From the NCBI RefSeq assembly GCF_022669015.1, contig NZ_JAKKSL010000001.1, positions 1,098,059 to 1,162,058 on the forward strand: a stretch of DNA of 64,000 bases, given 5' to 3'. Position 1 is the first letter of the stretch, and each line of letters begins with the position of its first letter. The notes below the pieces were generated by a model. That model was not told where the DNA came from, ran no database searches, and was given only the letters and a program-made list of their open reading frames with translations. The position numbers were made by a program, and so were the translations under genes. Shown here piece by piece: positions 1-11,881 of the stretch. Source of the stretch: Colwellia maritima (GTDB lineage: Bacteria; Pseudomonadota; Gammaproteobacteria; Enterobacterales; Alteromonadaceae).

Positions 1-1654
1 ATGATTGATATAACCAACCTGATAATAAGCCACCAAATAAATTGCCTAGCGCCATTGAAACAAAATAATAGCCCATGAACATTGCCGCTTTGTCTGGTGG
101 AGCGAATGAAGCAACGTATTCTTGGCTTTTTGGCGAAGCGGTCATTTCGCCCACAGCAAATATAATCACAGAGGTCGCTATCATTAACCCTCCAAATATA
201 ATCCCGTTAGCTAAACCTCCGACCAACATCGCGATGGATAAAATTCCTGTACCGGCAATTAACGTCGGTAATGCTTTGAATCGTTGAATAAAGCGACTGA
301 TGAGCACTTGAAACAAGATAATCATTAAAAAGTCGATACTTAAAATAGTCGCCGGATTCATTTGGCGATAGTGGCTTGCCCATTGATTGGCAAAGTCGCT
401 ACTGGCTTGTGGTAGTTGATCGCCTGATTGCGCTAATAAACTAAAGGCATTAATGAGTTCATCATTTGGCACACGAATGTCAAGTGAAGCGAGTGTGGTT
501 GAAATTTCTTTAATGCTTGCAGCACTGTGATGTAAATCTAAGTTAGCTAAGTCTAGGTTGGTTAGCTCTTTACTTAATCGTGCTATTTCATTCGCCAAAG
601 TATCAATATTGATAGCGGTTAACGTGTCGTGCAACCAAGGGCTAACGCTGTGTAATAATCGAACTAAATCGGAGGTGTCAACAAAGTCGCGAATGAATAC
701 AGGTAAGGTAATAAAAATTTGTAAATATACCACCCAGAAACCAGTAATAATCAGCAAATAAACCATGAACGCTTTATTGCCAACTTGCATGGTTTGTTTG
801 TACCAAGGCGTAGGGCTGCTATTTGCACGTTCATTTGTCTTACTCTGTTTAACTGTTTTAACAGCCCATATATCCCAAACAATCGCTGAGATAATTAAAG
901 CTGCAGCAATCATGCTAGTCAATTCTCCACTCTGAACAATACCAAAGATAAAACGACACTAATAATACCAATAATGGCACCACTAATAAGGCTAGCCGTG
1001 AATTACCCAAAGCACTTCTTGCATCTCTTTAAATACTTGCTTTAGGCCACCTGTTTTTACATGGCGTTCAGGCTCTTTGTAAAAGAATAAAGCAGGAATA
1101 AAATTAACAGAAATCCAGATGGCAGCGAAGGTAAATACCCACTGCCGACCATAATTTTTTTGAATGATTGGTGCTAAAACGGGCCCTAAAAAGCCACCAA
1201 TATTAACCATCATATAGAAAACACCAAAACCTAAACCTCGGTTAGTGTTATCGGTACTGCGACTGATAGTGGCGATAACCACAGGTTTGAATATACCAAC
1301 ACCTAAAGCAATCAACATGAAGATACTAATAAAACTGCCTAAGTTTGTTGCGTAACCTAAAAAGTAATAACTGGGTGCCATTAAAACGAATGAAAGCAGA
1401 AACATTTTTCGATAACCAACTCGGTCTGCTAACGCACCTGAAATAACCGGGAATAAATATAAGAAAAAAGGCACCACGCCCATAATCAAGCCGCGTTCAG
1501 TATTACCAAGCCCTAACCCACCTTGGCTGCCGGGTGTCATAATATAACTGGCAAGCAAGGTATACATGCCGTACCACGCTAAGCGTTCGAATATTTCCAT
1601 GGTGTTGGCAACATAAAATGCTGCGGGGAAAGGGGTTATAGTGGTGTTTTTCAT
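1..1654 (-). CDS. POT/PTR2 family proton-dependent peptide transporter, C-terminus cut by window edge, two frameshifts
   Basis: Inner-membrane proton:di/tripeptide symporter of the POT (PTR2) family. The N-terminus shows the family signature as EIFERLAWYG (family ExxERFxYY) in the first helix, then repeated hydrophobic helices. The frame breaks near 990 and near 915; reading on in the other frames restores membrane helices down to base 1, so the gene continues past the window. Between two helices (about 330-690) lies a hydrophilic insert of roughly 110 residues rich in Leu, Ala and Asp that looks helical or coiled, which is unusual for a POT protein. A palindromic operator lies about 200 bases upstream, tying it to the hydroxyproline regulon. 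POT assignment is firm; peptide specificity is inferred. Confidence 0.85.
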
Positions 1655-1728
1655 AAGTTCTCTGCAGTATTATTTTTATAATTTAACGTGCCTATGTATT
1701 TTGCTCAGGACAAAATGATGTATCCATT

Positions 1729-1775
1729 GTAGGGGGTAATTTATTGCCCCTTGTCGGACTAAAGTCCAACCTACA
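1729..1775. repeat. REP-like double palindrome bounded by TGTAGG / CCTACA
   Basis: The element is bounded by an inverted TGTAGG...CCTACA pair and contains two hairpins: GGGG(TAA)...(TTG)CCCC and GGAC-TAAA-GTCC. Short elements ending in GTAGG with a GGACTTTAGTCC hairpin are typical of dispersed REP sequences in Alteromonadales and relatives, usually mobilised by RAYT transposases. No second copy was seen in this window, so the repeat status is inferred from form. Confidence 0.5.
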
Positions 1776-1849
1776 TAGGATATTTTAATAATTATCAGTA
1801 GCGCCTGAGTCATCTACATAGGCATGTAATTTAATTAACTGTAAATGTG

Positions 1850-1865
1850 ATTGTATACAGTATAC
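1850..1865 (-). promoter_or_regulatory. GntR-type operator, POT gene
   Basis: The sequence ATTGTATACAGTATAC carries the TGTATACA core palindrome shared with five other sites in the first 16 kb. It lies upstream of the POT peptide transporter on the minus strand and is the most distant of the six from its gene (about 195 bases). The likely regulator is the FCD-type GntR protein at 9456-10118. Confidence 0.6.
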
Positions 1866-1908
1866 CTTTAATTTTCAAGTGCTCATATCTGTAGTAAATA
1901 TTTAGCAT

Positions 1909-1935
1909 AAAAAAGCCGCTCAATTGAGCGGCTTT
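1909..1935 (-). terminator. Rho-independent terminator of the TonB receptor gene
   Basis: AGCCGCTC-AATT-GAGCGGCT forms a perfect stem, followed on the minus strand by a run of six T. It starts about 30 bases after the stop codon of the TonB-dependent receptor. Confidence 0.85.
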
Positions 1936-1965
1936 GGCTAGAAAATAATGATTTATTCGCTGTGA

Positions 1966-4953
1966 TTAGAAACGATAGCTTGCTTCTAAGCTAAAGTAAC
2001 GCGCGGCTAATCGATCCGTCGTCATACCCCAATTTGGGTTTCGTTCTAAGCCACTATCACCATATTGTGAACGTATTTGCTCAACAGCAATTTGGGTGTC
2101 AGCATTAAGTACATTAAATGCGGTTGCTTTTAGTAACAGATCACCACCACCAACTTCAACATTATATGAAAGACTTAAGTCAATCTCTGTAGTCCAGTCT
2201 GTTTCACCGGCGCTGCCGCGCGGAGTCGGGTTGCCTTCTTCATCATAGAAAGATGCTTGATCATAGTATTTACTAATACAATCTTCCCATAATGAACCGG
2301 CAACACAACTGTCTTTACCTTCAGGATGCACACTGAACATATTGATCGGCATACCTGAAACAACTCTGGCGTTAAAGCCAAAGGTAAATGAGTCTGAAAT
2401 TTCATAGTAGCCGTTAAGCTTGAAAGCATGACGACGGTCATTGGGTAGATTTCCATTGGCATGATCCATTAAGCCAAGATAATCATATGAAGTAGTCCAA
2501 CCTGGATCATCTTGACCATTATCCGTTCTTACTAAACCTTCAGTATTCCCCCAACTGTGTGACCATGTATAAGAGGCATTATAGAAGAAGCTATCACCGC
2601 CTACACCTGACAATGTTGTCTCTAACGCACCGTATTGACGTTTAGCTTCAGGTAAACCGAGTTCAGATGAAGGAATAAGTATAGAGGTTTTTGTACCATC
2701 ACCATTCATATCGTATGTCATTTCAAGATCTTCGCCGGGGTTAGCTAATACATAACTAGGAATTGTGCTAGCTTCAATACCATTGGCAGCGAAATATTTT
2801 GATATGGGTGAATTGTAATCGGTATCTTCAATTGAACGACCCAAATTACGGTAGATAGCTCGCATACCAAGCTTCATATCACCGTCCATGAACTCTTGTT
2901 CAAAACCAAGGGTAATTTCATCTGAATACATAGCTTCTAGATTAGAAGAAGCGATAAGATCAGGCTCAGAAGAAGCCGGTACAGTATATTGACCAACGTG
3001 TTCACCAGTTGATGGCGAACCATCGTTTAGTAAAATAACTTCACCCGTTGTTGGATCGGTGTCTCCTACTAAATAATAATCGTGTACATCACTACGATCA
3101 CCACCTTGCACAATATTCATGTTGGCAGAAACCGGCTGAAAGTAGCGGCCGTAGGTAGCGAATAATTTAGTTGTTCCATCGCCGGAAAAATCGTAGATTG
3201 CTTGTACTCGTGGAGCAATTTGGCCTTTTATATCAATGTATTTCCTACCATCAGAAACGGTATTAGCGACATCAGAGTAACGTACGCCTAAATTTAATAC
3301 TAACTGATCTGTTAGAGTCCAAACATCTTGAATATAAAATGCGGTAGACTCTACATCTGAATCTGAAAAATCAGTACGAATACGCTGATCAACATAAGCA
3401 GTGCCTTCTGGTAAACCATCTCTGCCACCTCCTGCAGCGTAAGTAGCAGTCCACCAACCTTCGCGGCCAGGAACACCATTTTGTTTAGATTGGTAGTCAA
3501 CCGAAATCTTAGTGTAATCTACGCCGATTTTGATATCATGAGCGTCTAATACCCAGTTAAAATCTAAACGGAGTTGATCACGGATAAATTCACTTTCAGT
3601 GACAACATCATCAGTCTCTGCCGATATATATTGTTTTGAGCCTGTTAAATAAGAAACAACCAAAGGGTCAGTATTTTCTACTGCGTTATATGTATTATCT
3701 GTTGTACGACCGGCAACAAACTCAATTGTCATTGCATCATTTAAAATACCTGAGTATTTCAAACCATATACATCACCACCTGTGCTCGTTGCATATGACC
3801 CCGTTGCTGCACCAACTTCTTGGGTAGCGCCATCATTTAAGAAAGTGGTACCCTTGCCTTTCTTAGTAAACCCTATAGTAGTTAATTCGATAGAATGTTC
3901 GTCATTAATGTACCAATCTAATTTACCAAAATAACGATCTGACGTTGTTTCACCTTCATCTAATGTATTTATTTTAGCTGCAGAGTAGTCATTTTTTTGC
4001 GGTTCATATAAAGCATAGAAAAACACACTATCTTCAATTAAAGCGCCACTTGCCCAAATATTATAACGAGTAAATGTCGACTCATCTTGAGCGGTGTTTT
4101 TATTAAGTGTGCCATCAGCATTTAGTAAGTTATCGTGATGCTCACGAGTTGCCTCCGGGTCTACACGCAAGTAACCACCAAACTCAAATTCATTTGAACC
4201 AGATTTTGAAACAGCGTTGACAATACCACCTAAGGCACCACCAAATGACGGATCAATACCGCCTGACTTTATTTCAGTTTGTGAAATAGCTTCCCAAGGC
4301 ATTGAGATTGAGCCAATACCTGTCTTGATTGAAGTAATGTTTATCCCATTCAGGTAATAGCCATTCTCTGCCGACGAACTACCACCCACACTAGCGCCAT
4401 CAAATTCAGAGTTACTTGTTGTTCCCGGAGCCAGAAGAGCCATTGCTTCAAAGCCTGAATCAACAGGCATTTTTTCCAATTGGTCAGCCGTTAAAACAAT
4501 ACCACCAGTTGAAGACTCTAAATCAATTTGGCTGATTCTAGAGCCAGTAACCGAAATTCGTTCAATATCGGCACTGGTATTTCCTACGGCTAATAACACG
4601 CCGTTATAAACGATTGCGCCCCCAACGGTAACCGTTAGGTCGCGTTCTTCAATGGTATCGAAACCTTCTTTTGTAATCGTCATGCGGTATTCACCAACGG
4701 GAAGTTTCCGTAATGAATAAGAGCCATCTACTGCAGTTTGGATAGTGCGGGTAATATTTTTACCTTTGTGCTTTAAAGTAATAGTAGCGCCACTTGTTGC
4801 TTGCGCCGAAGTATTAGTGATAACCCCTTTAACCGAACCGTTAAAGGCATCTGCCGCCATTGCCGTAGGCATTGACAGCATAAGTGCAGTACCAACAGCA
4901 ATAGCTGCTAACGATTTACGTGGCTTGAAGCCACTTTTAATTATGTTTGACAT
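1966..4953 (-). CDS. Oar-like TonB-dependent receptor with N-terminal carboxypeptidase-regulatory domain
   Basis: Outer-membrane active transporter, about 995 residues. A signal peptide ends near ...PTAMA. Next is a beta-sandwich CarboxypepD_reg domain (about residues 45-125, VKGVITN to VGEYRMTITKEGF), then the plug (ISVTGSRISQIDLES, NGINI motif) and a long 22-strand barrel ending in YRF, the usual BAM signal. This architecture is the Oar type, associated with uptake of peptides or large oligomers rather than siderophores. A start at 4971 is possible, but AAGGG seven bases before the ATG at 4953 favours 4953. The frame is intact. It has a terminator downstream and a regulon operator about 108 bases upstream. 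The collagen-peptide substrate is inferred from context. Confidence 0.88.
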   Translation of the reverse strand: MSNIIKSGFKPRKSLAAIAVGTALMLSMPTAMAADAFNGSVKGVITNTSAQATSGATITLKHKGKNITRTIQTAVDGSYSLRKLPVGEYRMTITKEGFDTIEERDLTVTVGGAIVYNGVLLAVGNTSADIERISVTGSRISQIDLESSTGGIVLTADQLEKMPVDSGFEAMALLAPGTTSNSEFDGASVGGSSSAENGYYLNGINITSIKTGIGSISMPWEAISQTEIKSGGIDPSFGGALGGIVNAVSKSGSNEFEFGGYLRVDPEATREHHDNLLNADGTLNKNTAQDESTFTRYNIWASGALIEDSVFFYALYEPQKNDYSAAKINTLDEGETTSDRYFGKLDWYINDEHSIELTTIGFTKKGKGTTFLNDGATQEVGAATGSYATSTGGDVYGLKYSGILNDAMTIEFVAGRTTDNTYNAVENTDPLVVSYLTGSKQYISAETDDVVTESEFIRDQLRLDFNWVLDAHDIKIGVDYTKISVDYQSKQNGVPGREGWWTATYAAGGGRDGLPEGTAYVDQRIRTDFSDSDVESTAFYIQDVWTLTDQLVLNLGVRYSDVANTVSDGRKYIDIKGQIAPRVQAIYDFSGDGTTKLFATYGRYFQPVSANMNIVQGGDRSDVHDYYLVGDTDPTTGEVILLNDGSPSTGEHVGQYTVPASSEPDLIASSNLEAMYSDEITLGFEQEFMDGDMKLGMRAIYRNLGRSIEDTDYNSPISKYFAANGIEASTIPSYVLANPGEDLEMTYDMNGDGTKTSILIPSSELGLPEAKRQYGALETTLSGVGGDSFFYNASYTWSHSWGNTEGLVRTDNGQDDPGWTTSYDYLGLMDHANGNLPNDRRHAFKLNGYYEISDSFTFGFNARVVSGMPINMFSVHPEGKDSCVAGSLWEDCISKYYDQASFYDEEGNPTPRGSAGETDWTTEIDLSLSYNVEVGGGDLLLKATAFNVLNADTQIAVEQIRSQYGDSGLERNPNWGMTTDRLAARYFSLEASYRF

Positions 4954-5060
4954 GTTTTTACCCTTGTTCATGTTGTTTTAGTTGTCGCTCATTGTAAAAA
5001 GTCATTCCCTTAACCTAAAAACAAGCAAATGCAATAATCGTGTGTAGTTATATAACATAT

Positions 5061-5074
5061 ATTGTATACAATAT
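5061..5074 (-). promoter_or_regulatory. GntR-type operator, TonB receptor gene
   Basis: ATTGTATACAATAT matches the 12-base palindrome ATTGTATACAAT exactly. It sits about 108 bases upstream of the favoured TonB receptor start, a usual position for control of that promoter. Confidence 0.75.
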
Positions 5075-5423
5075 AGTATTTTTTTAATGAGTAAAGTGAG
5101 ATTTTTTGTTTTTTGGATGGATTTACACTAGTTACTGTTTTAGGAAAAAAAGGGTAATTTTGTACATATTGGTTAAAAATAATCAGTTGCAGGTATCAGG
5201 TAAAAGCGTCAAGACATCATTGGCTCTATTCTGTAGATAAGTCAACTTACTGTGATTAATTAAAATTTAATTTGATGATAATCGGCTTTTTATGGGAAAT
5301 GTTTTGAATCGTTTATTCTTTTTATGAATATATATATACATAAAAAAACTAAATAAATGTTTTTCTATCTTTATCGATTTATATTTTTTTAAAAGTAAAG
5401 TTTTATGCAACACAGATAGTTTA

Positions 5424-5447
5424 GTTCCCTTAATTAATTAAGGGAAC
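5424..5447 (-). terminator. Perfect 24-base palindrome downstream of the DUF885 gene
   Basis: GTTCCCTTAATTAATTAAGGGAAC is self-complementary over its full length and lies 65 bases after the DUF885 stop codon. No T-run follows on the minus strand, so it is a weak or factor-assisted terminator or an mRNA-end stabiliser. Confidence 0.45.
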
Positions 5448-5511
5448 TTGAGCAGATGTTTATCACGATTTAGAAAGGAATAAGTAATATGTTGATTACT
5501 CTGATTTCAGC

Positions 5512-6833
5512 CTATTGCATCATTGAAGCTGTTTTAGGGGCTGCCAAAAGCTCAGCAAAGACATTCCAACGAATGTTGTCATCACCAGTTCCTGTTAGTT
5601 TATCAACATACTTATGTACTAGATCTTGTCCTAAGTTATAGTTAATCACGTATGCTCGATTAGCCTCTATAAAGCCGATTCTTTGTTCCGCTTTTTTTGC
5701 ATTGACTAAAGAATATTTCATCAATAATTCAATCGCTCTGGGCTTATCAATAATACCATCAAGATATTGGGCTGCGACGTAGTTGTCGATATATGAAAGC
5801 TCTTCTTTTAGCGCTTGGACTTGATAATATTTTTGAGCTTTATTCGCGTCTAAACCGGCCAATGGAAATAACACGTCTTGTTCAAATTTCAATCTATCTT
5901 CAGCATTGAAAACGACTTGAATACCATAATTAGCACTACCTTCTGCTAGTAAAGACATGGGTGAAAAGAGTGGGTACACACTGTATTCAATCCGCCCATT
6001 GTCATTCACTAAATGTTGCTCTATTTGTGAATTAAATACATGATGTCCGGGATAACCTTCATGACTGGCAAGATCAATTGCTCGGTCTATGTAAATAGGA
6101 AAATCAGTATTAAGTTGAATTAAACTGTAACTATTGCCTTTATACCAATTATAGCCGCTCCATACTTTGTTGTTGACATATTCAATGGCAAAGTTTTCTT
6201 GTTCAGGTAATGCGATATGTTGTTTTGTGCGCTGACGTGCCTCATTTATTGCTGCTTTAAATACCAGATCTAATTTAGATGTATCTATAATGAATTGGCT
6301 TTGAAATTCATTATATTTTTGATTGAGCGACAGATCACCCGGCAATAATTGCTCAAGTTTATTAAGTACTAAATCCAATTGGGCAATATTAATTTCAGGT
6401 GAAATAGCATCATATAAACCCAATGATTCTTGCTTAAAACTTAGTGGTTCGTTCAATAGTTCCGGATAAATACGCCAACTGATTGTAGTTGAATTTTCAG
6501 AAATTCTTTTCGTTGTTCTTGAGCTTTTGGTACTTGAACTTGTTTAAGCTTACTAAGAAGTTGTTCGGTGTTTTGCTTTAGTTTACTTAACTCAATAGGC
6601 ATTTCAGTAGGTTGCCATTCTTTCGGCCCATAATAAGCATCAATATAGGAACTATGGTGCTGACCTACGTTAAGAGTAAGTTTGACATACGCTTCAGCGA
6701 TACCATTAATATTTATTATAGTGCTTTCTTGATTGATATTTTTTTGAACTGACATTTGTTTTTGGCCACATGCATTAAGGGTAAGTAAAGTGATAATAAA
6801 AAAGGTAGTTTTGAGGTCTGTAAGTTTTATCAA
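5512..6833 (-). CDS. DUF885-family metallopeptidase-like lipoprotein, one frameshift
   Basis: Predicted exported lipoprotein. Residues 1-22 form a signal peptide with lipobox LNAC, so the mature protein is anchored in the envelope. The C-terminal part carries HEGYPGHH, the zinc-site motif of the DUF885 family, followed by a downstream Glu region (LLAEGSANYG), which suggests a gluzincin-like peptidase fold. The frame breaks near 6460; the two parts (126 and 314 residues) together give a family-like length of about 440. It is divergent from the GH63-like gene and shares its operator. Peptidase activity is inferred: DUF885 members are poorly characterised. A role in trimming imported or periplasmic peptides would fit the neighbours. 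Confidence 0.75.
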
Positions 6834-6865
6834 GATTATTCCTTGTTTTTATATTACAATTAATA

Positions 6866-6879
6866 AGTATACAATATAC
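6866..6879. promoter_or_regulatory. GntR-type operator shared by DUF885 and GH63-like genes
   Basis: AGTATACAATATAC contains the GTATACAAT half of the regulon palindrome, with one arm diverged. It lies in the 123-base divergent spacer, about 33 bases from the DUF885 start and 78 bases from the GH63-like start, so it could control both. Confidence 0.55.
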
Positions 6880-6944
6880 GTTTTATTGAGGTGCATTACT
6901 AGCTACTGGTTATCACTATTACAATAATTAAAATTTTGCTATAG

Positions 6945-9411
<2,467 letters not shown>

Positions 9412-9455
9412 AATCAGCTGTAAAGAGTTTAGTTTTAGTACAATTTGAAACTGAC

Positions 9456-10118
9456 CTAACTTGCTTCACGTTGTAATAAAAATGCTTTAATTTCATCACG
9501 AGAACTAAGAATATGTTGTTTCAGTTTTGCAACGGCTTTATCTATATCTCGTGCTTTACATAAAGCTAATAGTTCAGCATGCTCAGGGCCTGCTTTTGAA
9601 ATACCACCGACCCATAACAAATGCATACGAATATAACGGTCGGCATTCTTATTAAGAATATTAACTAAATCAGATGTTTGCGGGCGATTCGCCCCTGAGT
9701 ATAGGCAATTATGAAAGTCGGAGTTTAGTTCACTCCACGTGTTAGCCGCATTTTCTTTACCTAAGGCGCTATCAAGCTTAGCTAATATCTCAGTTGCTTG
9801 TGTTAATGCTTCATCTGAAATACTAACTAAAGAGGCAGTAAGCAAGTCTCCTTCTATCATGGCTCTTAGTTCAAATAATTCATCGACTTGATCGAGGTTT
9901 AATTCGGTGGCACTGGCACCTTTATGAGGTTCAAAAGAAACCAAACCTTCGGCTTCAAGCTGCAGTAACGCTTCACGCACGGGGATACGACTAACATTCA
10001 ACTCTTCAGCTAATGCTGCTTGACGTAGTGGTTGTCCGGCCACAATTTCACCACTCAGTATTTTTTCTCGTAAAATTTCAACCACTAATTGCGTGCGAGT
10101 TTTGTATTCAATTGCCAT
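9456..10118 (-). CDS. GntR-family transcriptional regulator, FCD (FadR) subfamily
   Basis: DNA-binding regulator of 220 residues. Residues about 10-75 are a winged helix-turn-helix (LNVSRIPVREALLQLEAEGLV is the recognition region, typical GntR). Residues about 80-210 are an FCD ligand domain; DFHNCLY, a later HAELL and KQHI supply the His residues that bind a metal and a carboxylate effector in this subfamily. It is convergent with the GH63-like gene and separated from the dehydrogenase operon by a strong terminator. A near-perfect copy of the regulon palindrome lies 65 bases upstream, so autoregulation is likely. Inferred role: repressor of the hydroxyproline/peptide genes, relieved by a pathway intermediate. 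Confidence 0.9.
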   Translation of the reverse strand: MAIEYKTRTQLVVEILREKILSGEIVAGQPLRQAALAEELNVSRIPVREALLQLEAEGLVSFEPHKGASATELNLDQVDELFELRAMIEGDLLTASLVSISDEALTQATEILAKLDSALGKENAANTWSELNSDFHNCLYSGANRPQTSDLVNILNKNADRYIRMHLLWVGGISKAGPEHAELLALCKARDIDKAVAKLKQHILSSRDEIKAFLLQREAS

Positions 10119-10182
10119 TATTTTTATGCCATTTTTATAGTGATAATAGTGTAATTTTGAGCACTATTAAAAGGAATTGCTT

Positions 10183-10194
10183 ATTTTATACAAT
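10183..10194 (-). promoter_or_regulatory. GntR-type operator, regulator's own gene
   Basis: ATTTTATACAAT matches ATTGTATACAAT at 11 of 12 positions. It lies 65 bases upstream of the GntR start codon, between that gene and the terminator of the dehydrogenase operon, which suggests autoregulation. Confidence 0.55.
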
Positions 10195-10220
10195 TCATTA
10201 TAAAGAAATTGGCGATGAAA

Positions 10221-10251
10221 AAAAGGACTAAGATCAAATCTTAGTCCTTTT
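10221..10251 (-). terminator. Strong terminator of the hydroxyproline operon
   Basis: AAAAGGACTAAGAT-CAA-ATCTTAGTCCTTTT is a perfect 14-base-pair stem with a 3-base loop. On the minus strand it is followed by further T residues. It lies 44 bases after the dehydrogenase stop and insulates the gntR gene. Confidence 0.9.
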
Positions 10252-10294
10252 GGGTTAATTACAGTACTAAAGTATCAGGGTTATGTTAGTACTT

Positions 10295-11824
10295 TTAATT
10301 TTGTAACGCTTTAGGTAATAGGGCTTGGGGCATATTTTGATAACAGATCGGTCGCTGAAAACGTTTTATTGCTTCACTACCGACTGAAGTAGTTCTGATA
10401 TTTGTAGATCCGGAAATGGTCCTCCATGGTTCATTGAGGCACATACTTCTACGCCAGTAGGCATCTGGTTGTAGATTAAACGACCGACTTTGTGTACTAA
10501 TGTTTGCGCAAGCTGTCCTGATAAAGATAAATCAGCATCAACCGCATGGATACTGGCAGTTAAGTTACCAGTCAACATCTCAGTGAGCATCATCATTTGG
10601 CCAAAGTCATCACAACGAACAATTAAGGCGCTAAAGCCAAATAGCTCTTCATGGAGTTCTGGCGTATTTTCATAAGTCGTAAAGTCAGTAGTAAATAATG
10701 TTGCTGTACAATCTTGCGTACGGCCGGATAAACCACTGGCTAGTAATTCAACACCCGTAATCGCTTTACGTGCTGTAACCGCTTTAGTGTAGGATTGACA
10801 CATGGTGGTGTTAGCATCACTCCTGCGGCTTGTTCACTTATTGCTTGTGCTGCTGCGTTGATAAATCCTTGATAGTTTTCGTCAGTTTCTTTACCTACAA
10901 CTACCCAAACACCTGGGCTAGTACAAAATTGCCCTTGGCCCATTACCAATGAAGCTACTAGTTCGCGGGCAATACTTTGGGTATCTTGGGCTAGTTTCAT
11001 AGGCATGATGTATTGCGGATTAATACTGCCTAATTCGCCATAAAATGGAATAGGCTCAGGACGTTGGTTAATCTGCTGTTGTAAAATCATGCCAACTCGC
11101 TCTGAGCCAGTAAAGCCTACGGCTTTAACTTTCGGATGCGTTACTATTTGGGCGGCAATAGCATAGTTTTTTCCTTGAATAAGTGAGAAAACCCCTTTGT
11201 CTATATCGCAAATTTCAGTAGCCGCTAAAATGGCTTGTGCCACTAATTCGGCAGTAGCAGGGTGGGCAGCATGAGCTTTCATCACTACAGGGCAGCCCGC
11301 AGCGAGGGCCGATGCAGTGTCGCCACCAAGCAGTTGAAAACGCAAGTGGAAAATTACTGGCGGCGAACACTCCAACCACGCCTAGTGGCAAATACCCTAA
11401 ACGCGTATCTGGTTTTGGTAATGGTTGGCGATCATTATCAGCTAATTCGATCACTGTATCATATTCGCCTTTTTCTAATAGATTAGCGAATAAACCTAGT
11501 TGGCTAACTGTGCGGCCACGCTCACCTTGAATGCGTATGGCGGGTAAGCCTGTTTCAGTACAAGCAGTTGTTATTAATTCATCACCTAGTGCGTTAATTT
11601 TATCGCCTATAGTACGTAAAAAGTGCGCACGCTTTTCAGGGCTAAGTTGGCTATAGGAAGCAAAAGCCTCATTGGCACGATTAATCGCGGTGTTAACTTC
11701 TGTTTCTGTTGCATCAGCAAATGTGGTTGCTAAAGCTTGATGGCTGTTAGCATCAAAGGCAGTGAAGCCGCCCGGTTTCACCAGTCCATTCACCTGCGAT
11801 TAAATTTTTACCTGTTATAGTCAT
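10295..11824 (-). CDS. Alpha-ketoglutaric semialdehyde dehydrogenase (aldehyde dehydrogenase family), four frameshifts
   Basis: Last step of hydroxyproline catabolism: alpha-ketoglutaric semialdehyde plus NAD(P)+ to alpha-ketoglutarate. Joining frames gives about 510 residues, a full aldehyde dehydrogenase. Visible are the cofactor-fold GFTGSERVG, the catalytic general base in FYGELGS and the nucleophile Cys in GQFCTSPGV. The N-terminus is MTITGKNLIAGEW from the ATG at 11824; the true stop is at 10295, giving a C-terminus ending PKALQN. Breaks lie near 11805, 11326, 10805 and 10411; the last three are repaired by restoring CCAGC/GCTGG (Ala-Gly, Pro-Ala, Pro-Ala). It is 57 bases downstream of the epimerase, in the same operon. 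Confidence 0.88.
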
Positions 11825-11881
11825 ACTAATATCCTAATTGTTTTCATTTGTTTATGGGGGTGACTGCCGTTACCCTACTTA

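Larger units (their letters stand above)
1655..1965. other. Intergenic region: leader of the POT gene and 3' end of the TonB gene
   Basis: This 311-base gap holds no ORF worth calling. It contains three elements listed separately: a REP-like double palindrome, a GntR-type operator and the terminator of the upstream TonB receptor gene. If the operator marks the promoter, the POT mRNA has an untranslated leader of up to about 190 bases. Confidence 0.6.
4972..5511. other. AT-rich intergenic region upstream of the TonB receptor
   Basis: A 540-base gap with no convincing ORF. It holds the GntR-type operator at 5061-5074 and the palindrome at 5424-5447. The rest is very AT-rich, with A and T runs around 5085-5110 and 5330-5395, and I see no further structure. 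Confidence 0.6.

Noticed and set aside
11215..11793. Separate short aldehyde dehydrogenase genes
   Set aside because: The pieces are consecutive parts of one enzyme in different frames.
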